From Chitinophagaceae bacterium (lineage in GTDB: Bacteria; Bacteroidota; Bacteroidia; Chitinophagales; Chitinophagaceae), in the NCBI GenBank assembly GCA_019638475.1, contig JAHBTR010000006.1, positions 1 through 59,390 of the forward strand: a DNA stretch of 59,390 nt, given 5' to 3'. The notes beneath the pieces were generated by a model. It saw only the letters and a program-made list of their open reading frames with translations. It searched no databases and was not told the DNA's origin. Below, one piece after another: positions 7,693-17,117 of the stretch. Numbering within the stretch: position 1 is the stretch's first letter; every line of letters begins with the position of its first letter. Made by a program: the position numbers and the translations under genes.

Positions 7693-9915
7693 ATGGAAAT
7701 AACCACAAAAACTGCACAGCAACTCAGATTAACAGAAGAAGAGTTTGAACTGATAAAACAAAAATTAGGTCGTACACCCAATTTTACAGAGCTATGTGCA
7801 TTTAGTGCTATGTGGAGTGAACATTGTAGTTATAAAAATTCTATTAAGTGGCTAAAAACTTTGCCAAGAAGTGGAGGCAGAATGTTGGTAGCAGCAGGAG
7901 AGGAGAATGCAGGCTTAATGGATATGGGCAATGGCTATGGTGTAGTGTTTAAAATAGAAAGCCACAATCACCCAAGTGCATTAGAACCTTTTCAAGGGGC
8001 AGCTACAGGTGTTGGAGGAATACAAAGAGATATTTTTACAATGGGTGCAAGACCTATTGCTTCATTAAACAGTTTGCGTTTTGGTAATTTACAAGATAAA
8101 AAAACACAACATTTATTAAGTGGCGTAGTACATGGTATTGGTCATTATGGCAACTGTTTTGGTGTGCCAACAGTGGCTGGTGAAGTATATTTTGAAAACT
8201 GTTATCATACCAACCCTTTAGTAAATGCCATGAGTGTTGGCATAATGAAAAGTGATAAAATGATTAGTGCTACTGCAAAAGGAAAAGGTAATCCTGTTTT
8301 TTTTGTAGGAAGTGCTACTGGTAAAGATGGTATAGGTGGTGCAAGTTTTGCTAGTGCAGATATTACCAATGAAAGTGTTCAAGAATTGCCAGCAGTACAA
8401 GTTGGCGACCCTTTTCAAGAAAAAAAATTATTAGAAGCCTGTTTAGAATTATTATATACTGATGCCATTATAGGTATGCAAGATATGGGTGCAGCAGGTA
8501 TTATTTGCAGCACAGCGGAAATGAGTGCAAAAGGAAATGTAGGTATGAAAATAGATTTAGAAAAAGTACCTACAAGACAAAAAGATATGAAGGCTTGGGA
8601 ATTACTGCTAAGTGAAAGTCAAGAAAGAATGTTGATTGTAGTAGAAAAAGGAAAGGAACAAAAAGTGTTAGACATTTTTAACAAATGGGATTTAAGTGCA
8701 AGTAATATAGGTGAAGTAACAGATGATGGCTTACTAAGTTTTTATATGAATGGACATTTAGAAGCACAAATTCCTGCTTATGAACTGGTATTAGGTGGTG
8801 GTGCACCACAATATGCAAGAGAATATAAAGAACCAAAATATTTTGAAAAAATAAATGCTTTTGATAGTAACACTATTGAAGATATTACAGATATAAAACA
8901 AGTAGCAGAACAATTAATTCAACTGCCAAACATTGCCAGCAAACGTTGGATATATACACAATATGATAGTATGGTAGGTGCTGCAAATGCAAGTACCAAT
9001 GCACCAAGTGATGCTGCTATTGTTGTAGCAAAAGGAACTGATAAAGCATTGGCTGTAACAGTAGATTGTAACAGTCGTTATGTTTTTGCTAATCCTTATA
9101 TAGGTGCTATGATTGCAGTAGCAGAAGCTGCCAGAAACATTGTGTGTAGTGGAGGAGAACCTATTGGTGTAACCAACTGTTTAAACTTTGGCAACCCTTA
9201 CGACCCTGAAGTATATTATCAGTTTGTGAAAGCTGTAACAGGTATGGGCGATGCTTGCAAAAAATTTAATACGCCTGTAACGGGTGGCAATGTTAGTTTT
9301 TATAATCAAAATCCTGATGGTGCTGTATATCCTACACCAACTATTGGCATGGTAGGTATATTAGATGATATTGACAATAAAATGACATTGAATTTTAAAC
9401 AGGAAGGAGATATAATTTTCTTGATTGGAGAACAAAAAAATGATATTGCTTCAAGTGAATATTTACACAAGATAAAAGGAGTGGAATTTTCACCTGCTCC
9501 ATATTTTGATTTGGAGGAAGAATACAATGTACAGCAATTTATTGCTTCAATCATTAAAGAAAAAATAATTCAATCTGCACACGATATAAGTGAAGGTGGA
9601 CTAATGATAACGTTATTGGAAAAAGGATTTTATAACAATCTTGGATTTAGCGTAACTAAAAACCCCTCTTTTGTAGGGGTTGGGGAGGCTGCTTTTTGGT
9701 TTGGAGAATCTCAAAGTAGAGTTGTAGTAACTGTTTCAAAAACGAAGGTTGAAAAATTACAAACTAAATTGAACGAAGCAAATATTTCTTTTACAGAATT
9801 AGGCACAGTAACAAATGGTGAAATAAAAGTAAATGATGAAAGTTGGGGAAATATTGAGAAATGGAAAGAAAAATATGATACTGCTATTGAAAAAATAATA
9901 AATGCCAATAACTAA
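7693..9915 (+). CDS. purL: phosphoribosylformylglycinamidine synthase subunit PurL
   Basis: The synthetase subunit that converts FGAR to FGAM with ammonia from PurQ; the 740 aa length is the small PurL that works with separate PurQ and PurS. Recognisable segments are SAMWSEHCSYKNS (about 38-50), KIESHNHPSALEPFQGAATGVGGI (about 90-113), the LGGGAPQYAREY linker and the second AIR-synthetase-like half with PVTGGNVSFYNQ (about 530-541). Near the C-terminus the stretch KNPSFVGVGEAA (about 656-667) is encoded by a family H palindrome at 9658-9690, directly before the FWFGESQSRVVV motif. hldD starts around its stop codon. A family F repeat lies 40-65 nt upstream. Confidence 0.96.
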   Translation: MEITTKTAQQLRLTEEEFELIKQKLGRTPNFTELCAFSAMWSEHCSYKNSIKWLKTLPRSGGRMLVAAGEENAGLMDMGNGYGVVFKIESHNHPSALEPFQGAATGVGGIQRDIFTMGARPIASLNSLRFGNLQDKKTQHLLSGVVHGIGHYGNCFGVPTVAGEVYFENCYHTNPLVNAMSVGIMKSDKMISATAKGKGNPVFFVGSATGKDGIGGASFASADITNESVQELPAVQVGDPFQEKKLLEACLELLYTDAIIGMQDMGAAGIICSTAEMSAKGNVGMKIDLEKVPTRQKDMKAWELLLSESQERMLIVVEKGKEQKVLDIFNKWDLSASNIGEVTDDGLLSFYMNGHLEAQIPAYELVLGGGAPQYAREYKEPKYFEKINAFDSNTIEDITDIKQVAEQLIQLPNIASKRWIYTQYDSMVGAANASTNAPSDAAIVVAKGTDKALAVTVDCNSRYVFANPYIGAMIAVAEAARNIVCSGGEPIGVTNCLNFGNPYDPEVYYQFVKAVTGMGDACKKFNTPVTGGNVSFYNQNPDGAVYPTPTIGMVGILDDIDNKMTLNFKQEGDIIFLIGEQKNDIASSEYLHKIKGVEFSPAPYFDLEEEYNVQQFIASIIKEKIIQSAHDISEGGLMITLLEKGFYNNLGFSVTKNPSFVGVGEAAFWFGESQSRVVVTVSKTKVEKLQTKLNEANISFTELGTVTNGEIKVNDESWGNIEKWKEKYDTAIEKIINANN
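9658..9690. repeat. family H palindrome inside purL
   Basis: AAAAACCCCTCTTTTGTAGG continues into GGTTGGGGAGGCT; CCCCT pairs with AGGGG. On the minus strand it starts AGCCTCCCCAACCCCT, related to the element at 34507-34537 and to that in aspS. It is read in frame by purL. Confidence 0.6.
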
Positions 9916-9919
9916 TTGT

Positions 9920-10960
9920 ATGAGTGCAACACAACAACAAACAACGAACAACAAACAACAAACTTGTATTATTACAGGTGCAGCAGGTTTTATAGGTAGT
10001 TGTATGGTACAGTTTTTAAATGAACAAGGTGTTGAAAATATTTATATAGTTGATGATTTTGGAGTAGAAGAAAAAAGAAAAAATTGGGAGCATAAAAAAT
10101 TTATTCAAGCAATAGAAAGATATAATTTATTTCATTGGCTTGATAAAGAGAACCCAACTATTGATTTTGTCATTCATTTAGGAGCAAGAACAGATACCAC
10201 AGAATTTAATTATGAAATTCATAGAGAACTGAATTATAATTATTCTGTCTTGCTTTGGAAATATTGTGTAGCTAATAACATTCCTTTTATTTATGCTTCT
10301 TCAGCAGCTACTTATGGTGCAGGAGAATTTGGTTATGAAGACAATCATTCAATTATTGACAAACTACAACCATTAAATCCTTATGGTGTAAGTAAAAATG
10401 AATTTGATAAATGGGTTCTTCGACAAGCTCAGAACGATAAATATTGCCCGCCATATTGGGCAGGTTTAAAATTCTTTAATGTATATGGTGCTAATGAATA
10501 TCATAAAGGCAGAATGGCAAGTGTTATATGGCATTCATTCAATCAAATTAAAAAAGATGGTGTAGTGAAATTATTTAAAAGCCATAGACCAGATTTTGAA
10601 GATGGACAACAACTAAGAGATTTTATTTATGTAAAAGATGTGGTAAAAGTAATTTTTTGGATACTTCAAACTGTGGACAATGGACTGTGGACTGTGGACA
10701 AAAACGGTTTATATAATTTAGGTACTGGTAAAGCCAGAACTTTTGAAGATTTGGTAAAAGCCACTTTTGCAGGTTTAGATATGCAGCCAAATATTGTGTA
10801 TATAGATATGCCAGAAGATATAAGAGATAAATACCAATATTTTACAGAAGCCAATATGCAAAAGCTGAGAAATGCAGGTTATGACGATGCGTTTTATTCT
10901 TTAGAAAATGGGGTAGAAGATTATGTAAAAAACTATTTAATAGGACTAAAAAATTATTAA
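9920..10960 (+). CDS. hldD: ADP-L-glycero-D-manno-heptose-6-epimerase-like NAD-dependent epimerase
   Basis: A short-chain dehydrogenase-fold epimerase that forms ADP-L-glycero-heptose, a precursor of the LPS core. TGAAGFIGS (about 19-27) is the NAD-binding glycine motif, SSAATYG the Ser/Thr element and YGVSK the catalytic Tyr-Lys. The segment LKFFNVYGANEYHKGRMASVI is characteristic of HldD. Three repeat tracts enlarge it to 346 aa from the usual 310-330: an AAC-rich start (9928-9964), a family E repeat (10415-10436, RQAQND) and family I heptamers (10670-10700, TVDNGLWTVD). An in-frame ATG at 9902 would overlap purL by 14 nt; I prefer 9920, just after the purL stop. Probably cotranscribed with purL. 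Confidence 0.88.
   Translation: MSATQQQTTNNKQQTCIITGAAGFIGSCMVQFLNEQGVENIYIVDDFGVEEKRKNWEHKKFIQAIERYNLFHWLDKENPTIDFVIHLGARTDTTEFNYEIHRELNYNYSVLLWKYCVANNIPFIYASSAATYGAGEFGYEDNHSIIDKLQPLNPYGVSKNEFDKWVLRQAQNDKYCPPYWAGLKFFNVYGANEYHKGRMASVIWHSFNQIKKDGVVKLFKSHRPDFEDGQQLRDFIYVKDVVKVIFWILQTVDNGLWTVDKNGLYNLGTGKARTFEDLVKATFAGLDMQPNIVYIDMPEDIRDKYQYFTEANMQKLRNAGYDDAFYSLENGVEDYVKNYLIGLKNY
9928..9964. repeat. ACA/AAC-rich simple repeat at the hldD N-terminus
   Basis: CAACACAACAACAAACAACG and onward is a low-complexity tract with 7-base units resembling AACAAAC. It encodes Gln, Thr and Asn residues before the NAD-binding motif. It may be related to the heptamers of family I. Confidence 0.5.
10415..10436. 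repeat. family E repeat inside hldD
   Basis: GTTCTTCGACAAGCTCAGAA plus C has palindromic ends (GTTCT/AGAAC). The reverse complement core GAGCTTGTCGAA recurs between genes at 53395-53419. It encodes LRQAQND, between the YGVSK catalytic motif and the LKFFNVYG motif. Confidence 0.65.
10670..10700. repeat. family I heptamers inside hldD
   Basis: Units ACTGTGG, ACAATGG, ACTGTGG, ACTGTGG occur in tandem, encoding TVDNGLWTVD. Same heptamer vocabulary as the insertion in ribF. Confidence 0.7.
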
Positions 10961-10975
10961 AAAAAACATCCACTT

Positions 10976-12895
10976 TTATTGTTGTTGAATATTGGTTACA
11001 CTCATTTTATTATGAATCATACCATAATTAAAAAGTTGCAACATTCGTTTTAAAGAGCTATCGCAACGCTTCATTTCATTATTCAAAACTCCATGATATA
11101 AATTATTTGTTAGAGTGCTATAATTTTTCCAATGATAAAAACCCAAAGTATTTTCTCCACTAAATTGATAGCAGTAAGCAGAATCTATATATTGATAAAT
11201 ATTTCCATTATAATTAATAGAAAATCCATCATTATTGGCTGCTAATAAATTTTTTCCTAAAGAATAGTATGGATAAGGATAATGCAAAAAACTTAAAACA
11301 GAAGGTAAAATATCTATTTGATTGGCAATAGTAGATACAGTGCCTTTTAAATCTTTATTTTCTGGCTTATAAAATACAATTGGTATTCTATAATTATCCA
11401 TTGTAGAAAGTGTTTCATTACCAATAGCAGGTGCTGTATGGTCTGCTGTTATAACAAACAAAGTATTTTTAAACCAAGATTGTTTTTTAATAGTGTCAAA
11501 AAATTGAGCAAGTGCATAATCTGCATACTCTACACAATTTAAAAATGGCTCGGTATGTTTATTAAATTTTTGTATGTATTTTTTAGGAATTAAAAATGGA
11601 TGATGTGTATTTAAAGTAAATACGGTAGAAAAAAATGGTTCTTTACTTGTAGTTAACTTTTGTGCCATAAATTGAAGAAAAGGTTCATCCCAAATTCCCC
11701 AATTACCATCATAATCAGCATCATTATTATATTCATTTCTACCAAAATAATTATCTATACCAGCAAGTGTAGAGTAAGAGTCAAAACCCATTGTACCATT
11801 AAAGCCCCCATGAAAAAAAGAACTTGTATAACCTTTTGTTTTTAGTGTATTAGCCAATGATGTTATTGCATTTGAACCATAAGGCGAAAAAATATAAGGG
11901 TCATTTTGCCATGAAGGAATTGAAGAAATAATTGCAGGAATACCTTGTATAGATTCTGTAGCATTGGCAAAGGCATTACTAAATACAAGACTCTGAGAAA
12001 ATAAGGAATCTAAAAAAGGTGTATTAGCATCTCCTCCAAAAAATCCTATATGCTTTTTTGATAAACTTTCTACAATAATAATAACCACATTTGTTGCAGA
12101 AAAAGAATTTTCATTTAAAGGCTGATGAATACCATAATTTAATTTATTTAATTCATCAACAGAAAAATATTCAGTATAAACAATACTTTTTTTATCTAAA
12201 GTTTTAATAATAGAAAAAGGAGTATTAATAATAGCAGGAGCATTTTTTACTGCTGTCATTTCAGAAGCATGAATAAGGTCTAAAGGTTTTTGCTGTAAAC
12301 CACCTCTTATAGCTACTATAACCAATCCAATACCAACAAAAAATAATAAAGTAGCAGATACATATTTTTTTACCGAAATTGTTAGCTCACTTTTTATAGT
12401 TATACTGTATTGATATGTCTTCCATAAAAGCCAACTACAAATAGCATAAACAATAATTAAATACCAATAATCCAATAAAAATGCAGGTAATAATCTAAAA
12501 AAATCATTGCCTTTTTCGCCTGTTACAAAAAGTAAAGCATCTGCTTGAGAACGTTTATGTACAAAAGGAAAATATGCTATATCAGCTATATTAACCAATA
12601 AGCATACATTATTAAAAAGAAGAAAAATATATCCTGTTATTTTTTGATAATATTTGTTTACTACAAAAGGTATAGGTAATAATACCAAAAAAATAAACAA
12701 AGCATTGCTCATAGCAATAGCAGATAAGTCAAACCTAATTCCACCAATCAATAAATAAAAAATATTACTAAATGAATCAATATCAAATGCAGTTCTATTG
12801 AAAACAATAAACAGTAATCTGCTTATACAATACAACAACAGCAAAACAAATACCTGCAACAACAAACGTTTTATTTTGACTGTTATTTTTTCCAT
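10976..12895 (-). CDS. LTA synthase-like membrane sulfatase / phosphotransferase
   Basis: A 639-aa inner-membrane protein with an N-terminal block of about five membrane spans (residues about 10-190) and a C-terminal extracytoplasmic alkaline-phosphatase-fold domain (about 265-590). The domain opens with NVVIIIVESLSKKHIGFFGG, has the nucleophile region ATESIQGIPAI, a substrate-site NTHHPF and the metal-site FVITADHTAP. This is the architecture of LtaS, OpgB and related enzymes that transfer phosphoglycerol or phosphoethanolamine, or hydrolyse sulfate esters. A Gram-negative organism has no lipoteichoic acid, so the likely substrate is an envelope lipid or glycan, which I cannot name. Convergent with hldD. 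Confidence 0.85.
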   Translation of the reverse strand: MEKITVKIKRLLLQVFVLLLLYCISRLLFIVFNRTAFDIDSFSNIFYLLIGGIRFDLSAIAMSNALFIFLVLLPIPFVVNKYYQKITGYIFLLFNNVCLLVNIADIAYFPFVHKRSQADALLFVTGEKGNDFFRLLPAFLLDYWYLIIVYAICSWLLWKTYQYSITIKSELTISVKKYVSATLLFFVGIGLVIVAIRGGLQQKPLDLIHASEMTAVKNAPAIINTPFSIIKTLDKKSIVYTEYFSVDELNKLNYGIHQPLNENSFSATNVVIIIVESLSKKHIGFFGGDANTPFLDSLFSQSLVFSNAFANATESIQGIPAIISSIPSWQNDPYIFSPYGSNAITSLANTLKTKGYTSSFFHGGFNGTMGFDSYSTLAGIDNYFGRNEYNNDADYDGNWGIWDEPFLQFMAQKLTTSKEPFFSTVFTLNTHHPFLIPKKYIQKFNKHTEPFLNCVEYADYALAQFFDTIKKQSWFKNTLFVITADHTAPAIGNETLSTMDNYRIPIVFYKPENKDLKGTVSTIANQIDILPSVLSFLHYPYPYYSLGKNLLAANNDGFSINYNGNIYQYIDSAYCYQFSGENTLGFYHWKNYSTLTNNLYHGVLNNEMKRCDSSLKRMLQLFNYGMIHNKMSVTNIQQQ

Positions 12896-13002
12896 ACCAT
12901 TTATTCAGAAAGCAAATACAATATTAAAAGTGAACAATAAAGATAATAATTAGGCAAATAAAGAAATTTTCATAGCTTTTTTGTATAGGAATAATAAATT
13001 GA

Positions 13003-13034
13003 TTTGTTTATCTATTACAAACATTGCACATTTG
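13003..13034 (+). promoter_or_regulatory. promoter of the cobalamin riboswitch-btuB transcript
   Basis: TTTG at 13003-13006, a 20-nt spacer and CACATTTG at 13027-13034 fit TTTG-N(19-21)-xAnnTTTG. Transcription would start close to 13040, right where the riboswitch begins. Confidence 0.5.
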
Positions 13035-13041
13035 CAGCGAA

Positions 13042-13226
13042 TTTGGTTTATCTGCATCAAGCAGATGATTAAAAGGGAATTGTGTGAAAATCACAAACTA
13101 TCCCCGTAGCTGTAAAGTAGCATCCTTTAAATAGGAAAATTTCTTAAAGCTGAAAGCCACTGTTTAGCCTAAAGCAAAATGGGAAGGCAATTTAAGAAAG
13201 CCACTAAGTCAGAAGACCTGCCAAGC
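13042..13226 (+). ncRNA. cobalamin (vitamin B12) riboswitch
   Basis: The conserved blocks appear in the right order: AAAAGGGAA, GTGAAAATCAC, CCCCGTAGCTGTAA, GCCACTG, GGGAAGGC, GCCACTAAGTC and the B12 box AGTCAGAAGACCTGCC at 13207-13222. TTGG at 13043-13046 pairs with CCAA at 13221-13224 as closing helix P1. A TTTC/GAAA hairpin at 13241-13256 follows and may supply the kissing loop. It controls btuB 120 nt downstream; high adenosylcobalamin should lower receptor synthesis. Confidence 0.93.
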
Positions 13227-13313
13227 TCAATTAATTCAAGGCTTTCGGGCGAAAGGCATGGAATCTAAACAGCCAATAAAGCTATTTATTTTTCCACACA
13301 TCATTTCCTGAAA

Positions 13314-13351
13314 GCTCATTGTTTCACTTTTAAACTTAATTAACAATGAGC
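13314..13351 (+). promoter_or_regulatory. start-codon-sequestering hairpin of btuB (expression platform)
   Basis: GCTCATTGTT (13314-13323) is the exact reverse complement of AACAATGAGC (13342-13351), which contains the btuB ATG at 13346-13348. The 18-nt loop is AT-rich. An upstream segment GCTTTCGGG (13241-13249) can pair with CCTGAAAGC (13307-13315), overlapping the sequestering arm by two bases, so the two pairings compete at their edge. This points to translational control by the riboswitch. Confidence 0.6.
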
Positions 13352-15274
13352 AAAAAAATTTTAACCCTCATTGCACTTAGTGCAGCAATTTATGCAACTG
13401 CACAAAAAGACACCTTACATGGTGGAAAATTAGACGATGTTATTGTAACTACTGCCAACAAAGTAGCACAAAAACAAAGTACAACAGGTAAAGTAATTAC
13501 TGTTATTAGTAAAGAACAAATTGAAAAAAGCAGTGCTAAAACTGTAAGCCAACTTTTAAATGAGCAAGCTGGTATTGTTATCAATGGTGCATTAAACAAT
13601 GCTGGTAATGTGCAAACTGTTTATATGCGTGGTGCAAGTGCAGGAAGAACTTTAATACTAATGGACGGAATACCCATGAACGACCCAAGCACTATTACCA
13701 ATGATTATGATTTAAACCTATTTTCTATTAATGATATAGAACAAATAGAAATATGCAAAGGTGCTCAAAGTACTTTGTATGGTAGCGATGCTATTGCAGG
13801 TGTTATCAATATTATTACAGTAAAAAAAGATATTGATAAAGCCATAAACATAAAAGCTACAACAGCTTTTGGTACTAAAAATACTACTCGTAATAATGTG
13901 CAACTATTCGGCAAAGTGAAAAAATTACTTTACACTGCACGTTTTGCACAACTGAAAACAGATGGCTTTTCAAGTGCTTATGATAGTGCAGGCAATAAAA
14001 ATTTTGATAATGATGGTTATAAAGGAAATATAGCCAATGCTTCGTTTCAATATCAAGCTACCAATCAACTTTCTTTTAGAACATTTGTACAGCACAGCAA
14101 TTATAAAGCAGATATTGATGCAGGTGTATTTGCAGATAAAAGAAATTATTTTATCAATAATAAAGTATTGAACACAGGTGTAGGATTTCATTATACAACT
14201 TCTAAGTTGAATGTAGTAGGTAATTATCAATACAGTCAAACACGCAGACATTATGATGATGGTTTTGATGCAGGGCTTCCAGCCTTCTCTACCAATGATT
14301 ATAATGGTATTGGTAATTTTTATGAGTTGTATGCTTCTTATAAAATAGATAAACAATTTACTGTATTATTAGGTAATGATTATCGTTTTGCTACTATGGA
14401 TGGTGCATATTACTCTTCTTCATGGGGAGCAAGCCCTTATAAAGATACTTCTATGAATCAGTATTCTGCTTATGCTTCTGTGCTGTTTAATAGTGTAAAT
14501 AATAAGTTTAATGTTGAATTAGGAGGAAGAATAAACAAACATTCACGTTATGGTGATAACAGCACATTTACTTTCAATCCTTCTTATAATATCAATAATC
14601 AATGGAAACTATTTGCAAGTGTTTCATCTGGTTTTAAATCGCCAAGCATTTATCAATTATATGATACATGGAGTGGCAACAAAGATTTAAAAGCAGAAAA
14701 ATCTATTAACTATGAAGCAGGTGTGCAATATGCAGATAAGGAATTTAATACCCGTGCAGTTTTCTTTAGCAGAAAAATTGATAATGGTATAGACTATAAT
14801 TATATTACTTTTCAATATTTCAACTATGTAAAACAAGAAGTAACAGGCTTAGAATTAGAATTTACTTTTCAACCACTTAAAGAATTAAACATAAGTGCTA
14901 ATTATACTTTGCTCTCTCCACATGAAACTACACAAAATCGTGTAACCAATATAGATACTGTAAAATATAATTATTTGCTCAGAAGACCTAAAAATATGCT
15001 CAATCTTAATATAGGTTGGCAGGCTACCAAAGCATTACACATTTCAGTAAATAGTAAGTATGTAGAGAATAGGTTTGATGTAGGTGGCTATATGATGCCT
15101 GATGTGAAATTAAAAAACTATTTCTTGCTAAATGCTTATGCTGAGTATGTATTGAGTAATTCTGTAAAATTATTTACTGATATACAAAATATAAGCAATA
15201 CCAAATTTTATGATGTTAATGGATACAACTCTATACCAACTATGGCTAATATAGGTGTAACATTTAATTGGTAA
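13346..15274 (+). CDS. btuB: TonB-dependent vitamin B12 outer-membrane receptor
   Basis: Imports cobalamin across the outer membrane using TonB energy. The 642-aa protein has a signal peptide (MSKKILTLIALSAAIYATAQ), a TonB-box-like DDVIVTTAN (about 30-38), a plug domain (about 45-155; VYMRGASAGRTLILMDGIP, CKGAQSTLYGSDAIAGVINIIT) and a 22-strand barrel ending in an aromatic F-N-W residue set, typical of outer-membrane proteins. The B12 riboswitch directly upstream fixes the substrate assignment. No other cobalamin genes are in the window. Confidence 0.95.
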   Translation: MSKKILTLIALSAAIYATAQKDTLHGGKLDDVIVTTANKVAQKQSTTGKVITVISKEQIEKSSAKTVSQLLNEQAGIVINGALNNAGNVQTVYMRGASAGRTLILMDGIPMNDPSTITNDYDLNLFSINDIEQIEICKGAQSTLYGSDAIAGVINIITVKKDIDKAINIKATTAFGTKNTTRNNVQLFGKVKKLLYTARFAQLKTDGFSSAYDSAGNKNFDNDGYKGNIANASFQYQATNQLSFRTFVQHSNYKADIDAGVFADKRNYFINNKVLNTGVGFHYTTSKLNVVGNYQYSQTRRHYDDGFDAGLPAFSTNDYNGIGNFYELYASYKIDKQFTVLLGNDYRFATMDGAYYSSSWGASPYKDTSMNQYSAYASVLFNSVNNKFNVELGGRINKHSRYGDNSTFTFNPSYNINNQWKLFASVSSGFKSPSIYQLYDTWSGNKDLKAEKSINYEAGVQYADKEFNTRAVFFSRKIDNGIDYNYITFQYFNYVKQEVTGLELEFTFQPLKELNISANYTLLSPHETTQNRVTNIDTVKYNYLLRRPKNMLNLNIGWQATKALHISVNSKYVENRFDVGGYMMPDVKLKNYFLLNAYAEYVLSNSVKLFTDIQNISNTKFYDVNGYNSIPTMANIGVTFNW

Positions 15275-15323
15275 GAAAAATAGTTTGAATGTTCCAAAGC
15301 TGTAAACCCAAAATCTATTTCAC

Positions 15324-15352
15324 TTTGGTATTACTCTTTTATCTTATTTTTG
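15324..15352 (+). promoter_or_regulatory. candidate promoter of pyrG
   Basis: TTTG at 15324-15327 and TATTTTTG at 15345-15352 are separated by 17 nt. The pyrG ATG is 101 nt downstream of the -7 element, leaving a long untranslated leader. Confidence 0.35.
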
Positions 15353-15452
15353 TATGACCTCTAAAAGTTTTTCTTTTATCATATTTCCAAGGTCAGCAAA
15401 ATATTTTTTCACATAAACCCGTTTGTGCAAACAAGCAGGACAAATTTTTTTT

Positions 15453-17102
15453 ATGACAAAATACATTTTTGTTACAGGAGGTGTTACCAGCAGTTTAGGT
15501 AAAGGCATTATTGCAGCAAGCCTTGCAAAACTTTTACAAGCAAGAGGTTTTAAAGTTACTATTCAAAAATTTGACCCTTATATAAATGTGGACCCTGGCA
15601 CACTAAACCCTTATGAACACGGTGAATGTTTTGTAACAGAAGATGGTGCTGAAACAGATTTAGACCTTGGACATTATGAACGATTCTTAAACATTTTTAC
15701 ATCTCAAGCCAATAATGTTACTACTGGTCGTATTTATCAAACAGTTATTAATAAAGAACGTGCAGGAGAATTTCTTGGAAAAACAGTACAAGTAGTACCA
15801 CACATTACAGATGAAATAAAACGTAGAATGCAACTGATTGGTAAAACCAATGAATATGATATTGTTATTACTGAACTTGGGGGCACTGTAGGCGATATAG
15901 AAAGTTTGCCATTTATAGAAGCTGTTCGTCAATTACAATGGGAGTTGCCAGATGAAGATGTTGTAGTAGTGCACTTAACCTTAATACCATTTTTAAAAGC
16001 AGCCAAAGAATTAAAAACAAAACCTACACAGCATAGTGTAAAAATGCTTAGTGAAACAGGTGTGCATCCTGATGTTATTGTTTGTAGAACAGAAGAACCT
16101 TTAGGCAATGATATTAAAAAGAAAATTGCCTTGTTCTGTAATGTAAAGCAAGAAGCAGTAATAGAAGCAATGGATGCAAGTACTATTTATGAAGTTCCTT
16201 TATTAATGCTAAGAGAAAAATTAGATTTATTCTGTTTAAAAAAATTAAACATCAAAGAATTTAATGAACCTAAGTTAGATAAATGGAAAGCATTTTTAGA
16301 TAAATTAAAATATCCTAAAGCAAAAGTTACCATTGGTCTTATAGGAAAATATTTAGAACTGCAAGATGCTTATAAAAGTATTTTAGAAAGTTTTATTCAT
16401 GCAGGTGCTATGAATGAAGTAAAAGTGCAAGTAATTAATATACATAGTGAATTTATAACTGATGATAATGTTGGTGAAAAATTAGAAGGATTAGATGGAT
16501 TATTGGTAGCACCAGGTTTTGGCTCAAGAGGTATAGAAGGAAAAATTGTAGCAGTAAAATTTGCAAGAGAACAAGGCTTACCATTCTTTGGTATTTGTTT
16601 GGGTATGCAAATGGCTGTAATAGAATATGCAAGAAATGTACTTGGCTTACAAAATGCTCATAGTACGGAAATGGATACTAATACAACCAATCCTGTTATT
16701 AATTTAATGGAAGAGCAAAAGAAAATAAAAATGATGGGAGGCACTATGCGTTTAGGAGCTTATCCTTGCGAAATAAAAGAAAATACTTTGGCTCATAAAA
16801 TTTATAATAAAGTACAAATTAGTGAACGTCATCGTCATCGTTACGAATTTAATAATGATTATTTAGAAGCCTTTGAAAATGCTGGTATGATAGCAAGTGG
16901 CAAAAACCCAGAAACAAGTTTAGTAGAAATTGTAGAACTGCCCAATCATCCATTTTTTATTGGCGTACAATATCACCCTGAACTAAAAAGTACTGTAGAA
17001 GAACCAGCTCCTTTATTTGTTCATTTTATTGCTGCTGCAAAAAAATATAATGAAACCAAAAGTGCATTAATTAGTAGTTTATTACAAAGAGAGAAAGAGT
17101 AA
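15453..17102 (+). CDS. pyrG: CTP synthase
   Basis: Converts UTP to CTP using ATP and glutamine. The N-terminal synthetase domain starts [18 protein letters not shown], with the P-loop-like [10 protein letters not shown], and runs to about residue 270. The C-terminal glutaminase domain (about 295-540) shows the oxyanion/nucleophile elbow [10 protein letters not shown] with the catalytic Cys, and YHPE carrying the catalytic His-Glu. The 549 aa length is usual. I choose the ATG at 15453 because the family begins there; an upstream TTG would add ten unconserved residues. The convergent frr gene ends 15 bp downstream. Confidence 0.97.
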   Translation: MTKYIFVTGGVTSSLGKGIIAASLAKLLQARGFKVTIQKFDPYINVDPGTLNPYEHGECFVTEDGAETDLDLGHYERFLNIFTSQANNVTTGRIYQTVINKERAGEFLGKTVQVVPHITDEIKRRMQLIGKTNEYDIVITELGGTVGDIESLPFIEAVRQLQWELPDEDVVVVHLTLIPFLKAAKELKTKPTQHSVKMLSETGVHPDVIVCRTEEPLGNDIKKKIALFCNVKQEAVIEAMDASTIYEVPLLMLREKLDLFCLKKLNIKEFNEPKLDKWKAFLDKLKYPKAKVTIGLIGKYLELQDAYKSILESFIHAGAMNEVKVQVINIHSEFITDDNVGEKLEGLDGLLVAPGFGSRGIEGKIVAVKFAREQGLPFFGICLGMQMAVIEYARNVLGLQNAHSTEMDTNTTNPVINLMEEQKKIKMMGGTMRLGAYPCEIKENTLAHKIYNKVQISERHRHRYEFNNDYLEAFENAGMIASGKNPETSLVEIVELPNHPFFIGVQYHPELKSTVEEPAPLFVHFIAAAKKYNETKSALISSLLQREKE

Positions 17103-17117
17103 TTGCCACATATTTTT

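Noticed and set aside
13970..14356. 128-aa minus-strand ORF within btuB
   Set aside because: Isoleucine- and tyrosine-rich shadow of the receptor gene, with no start signal.
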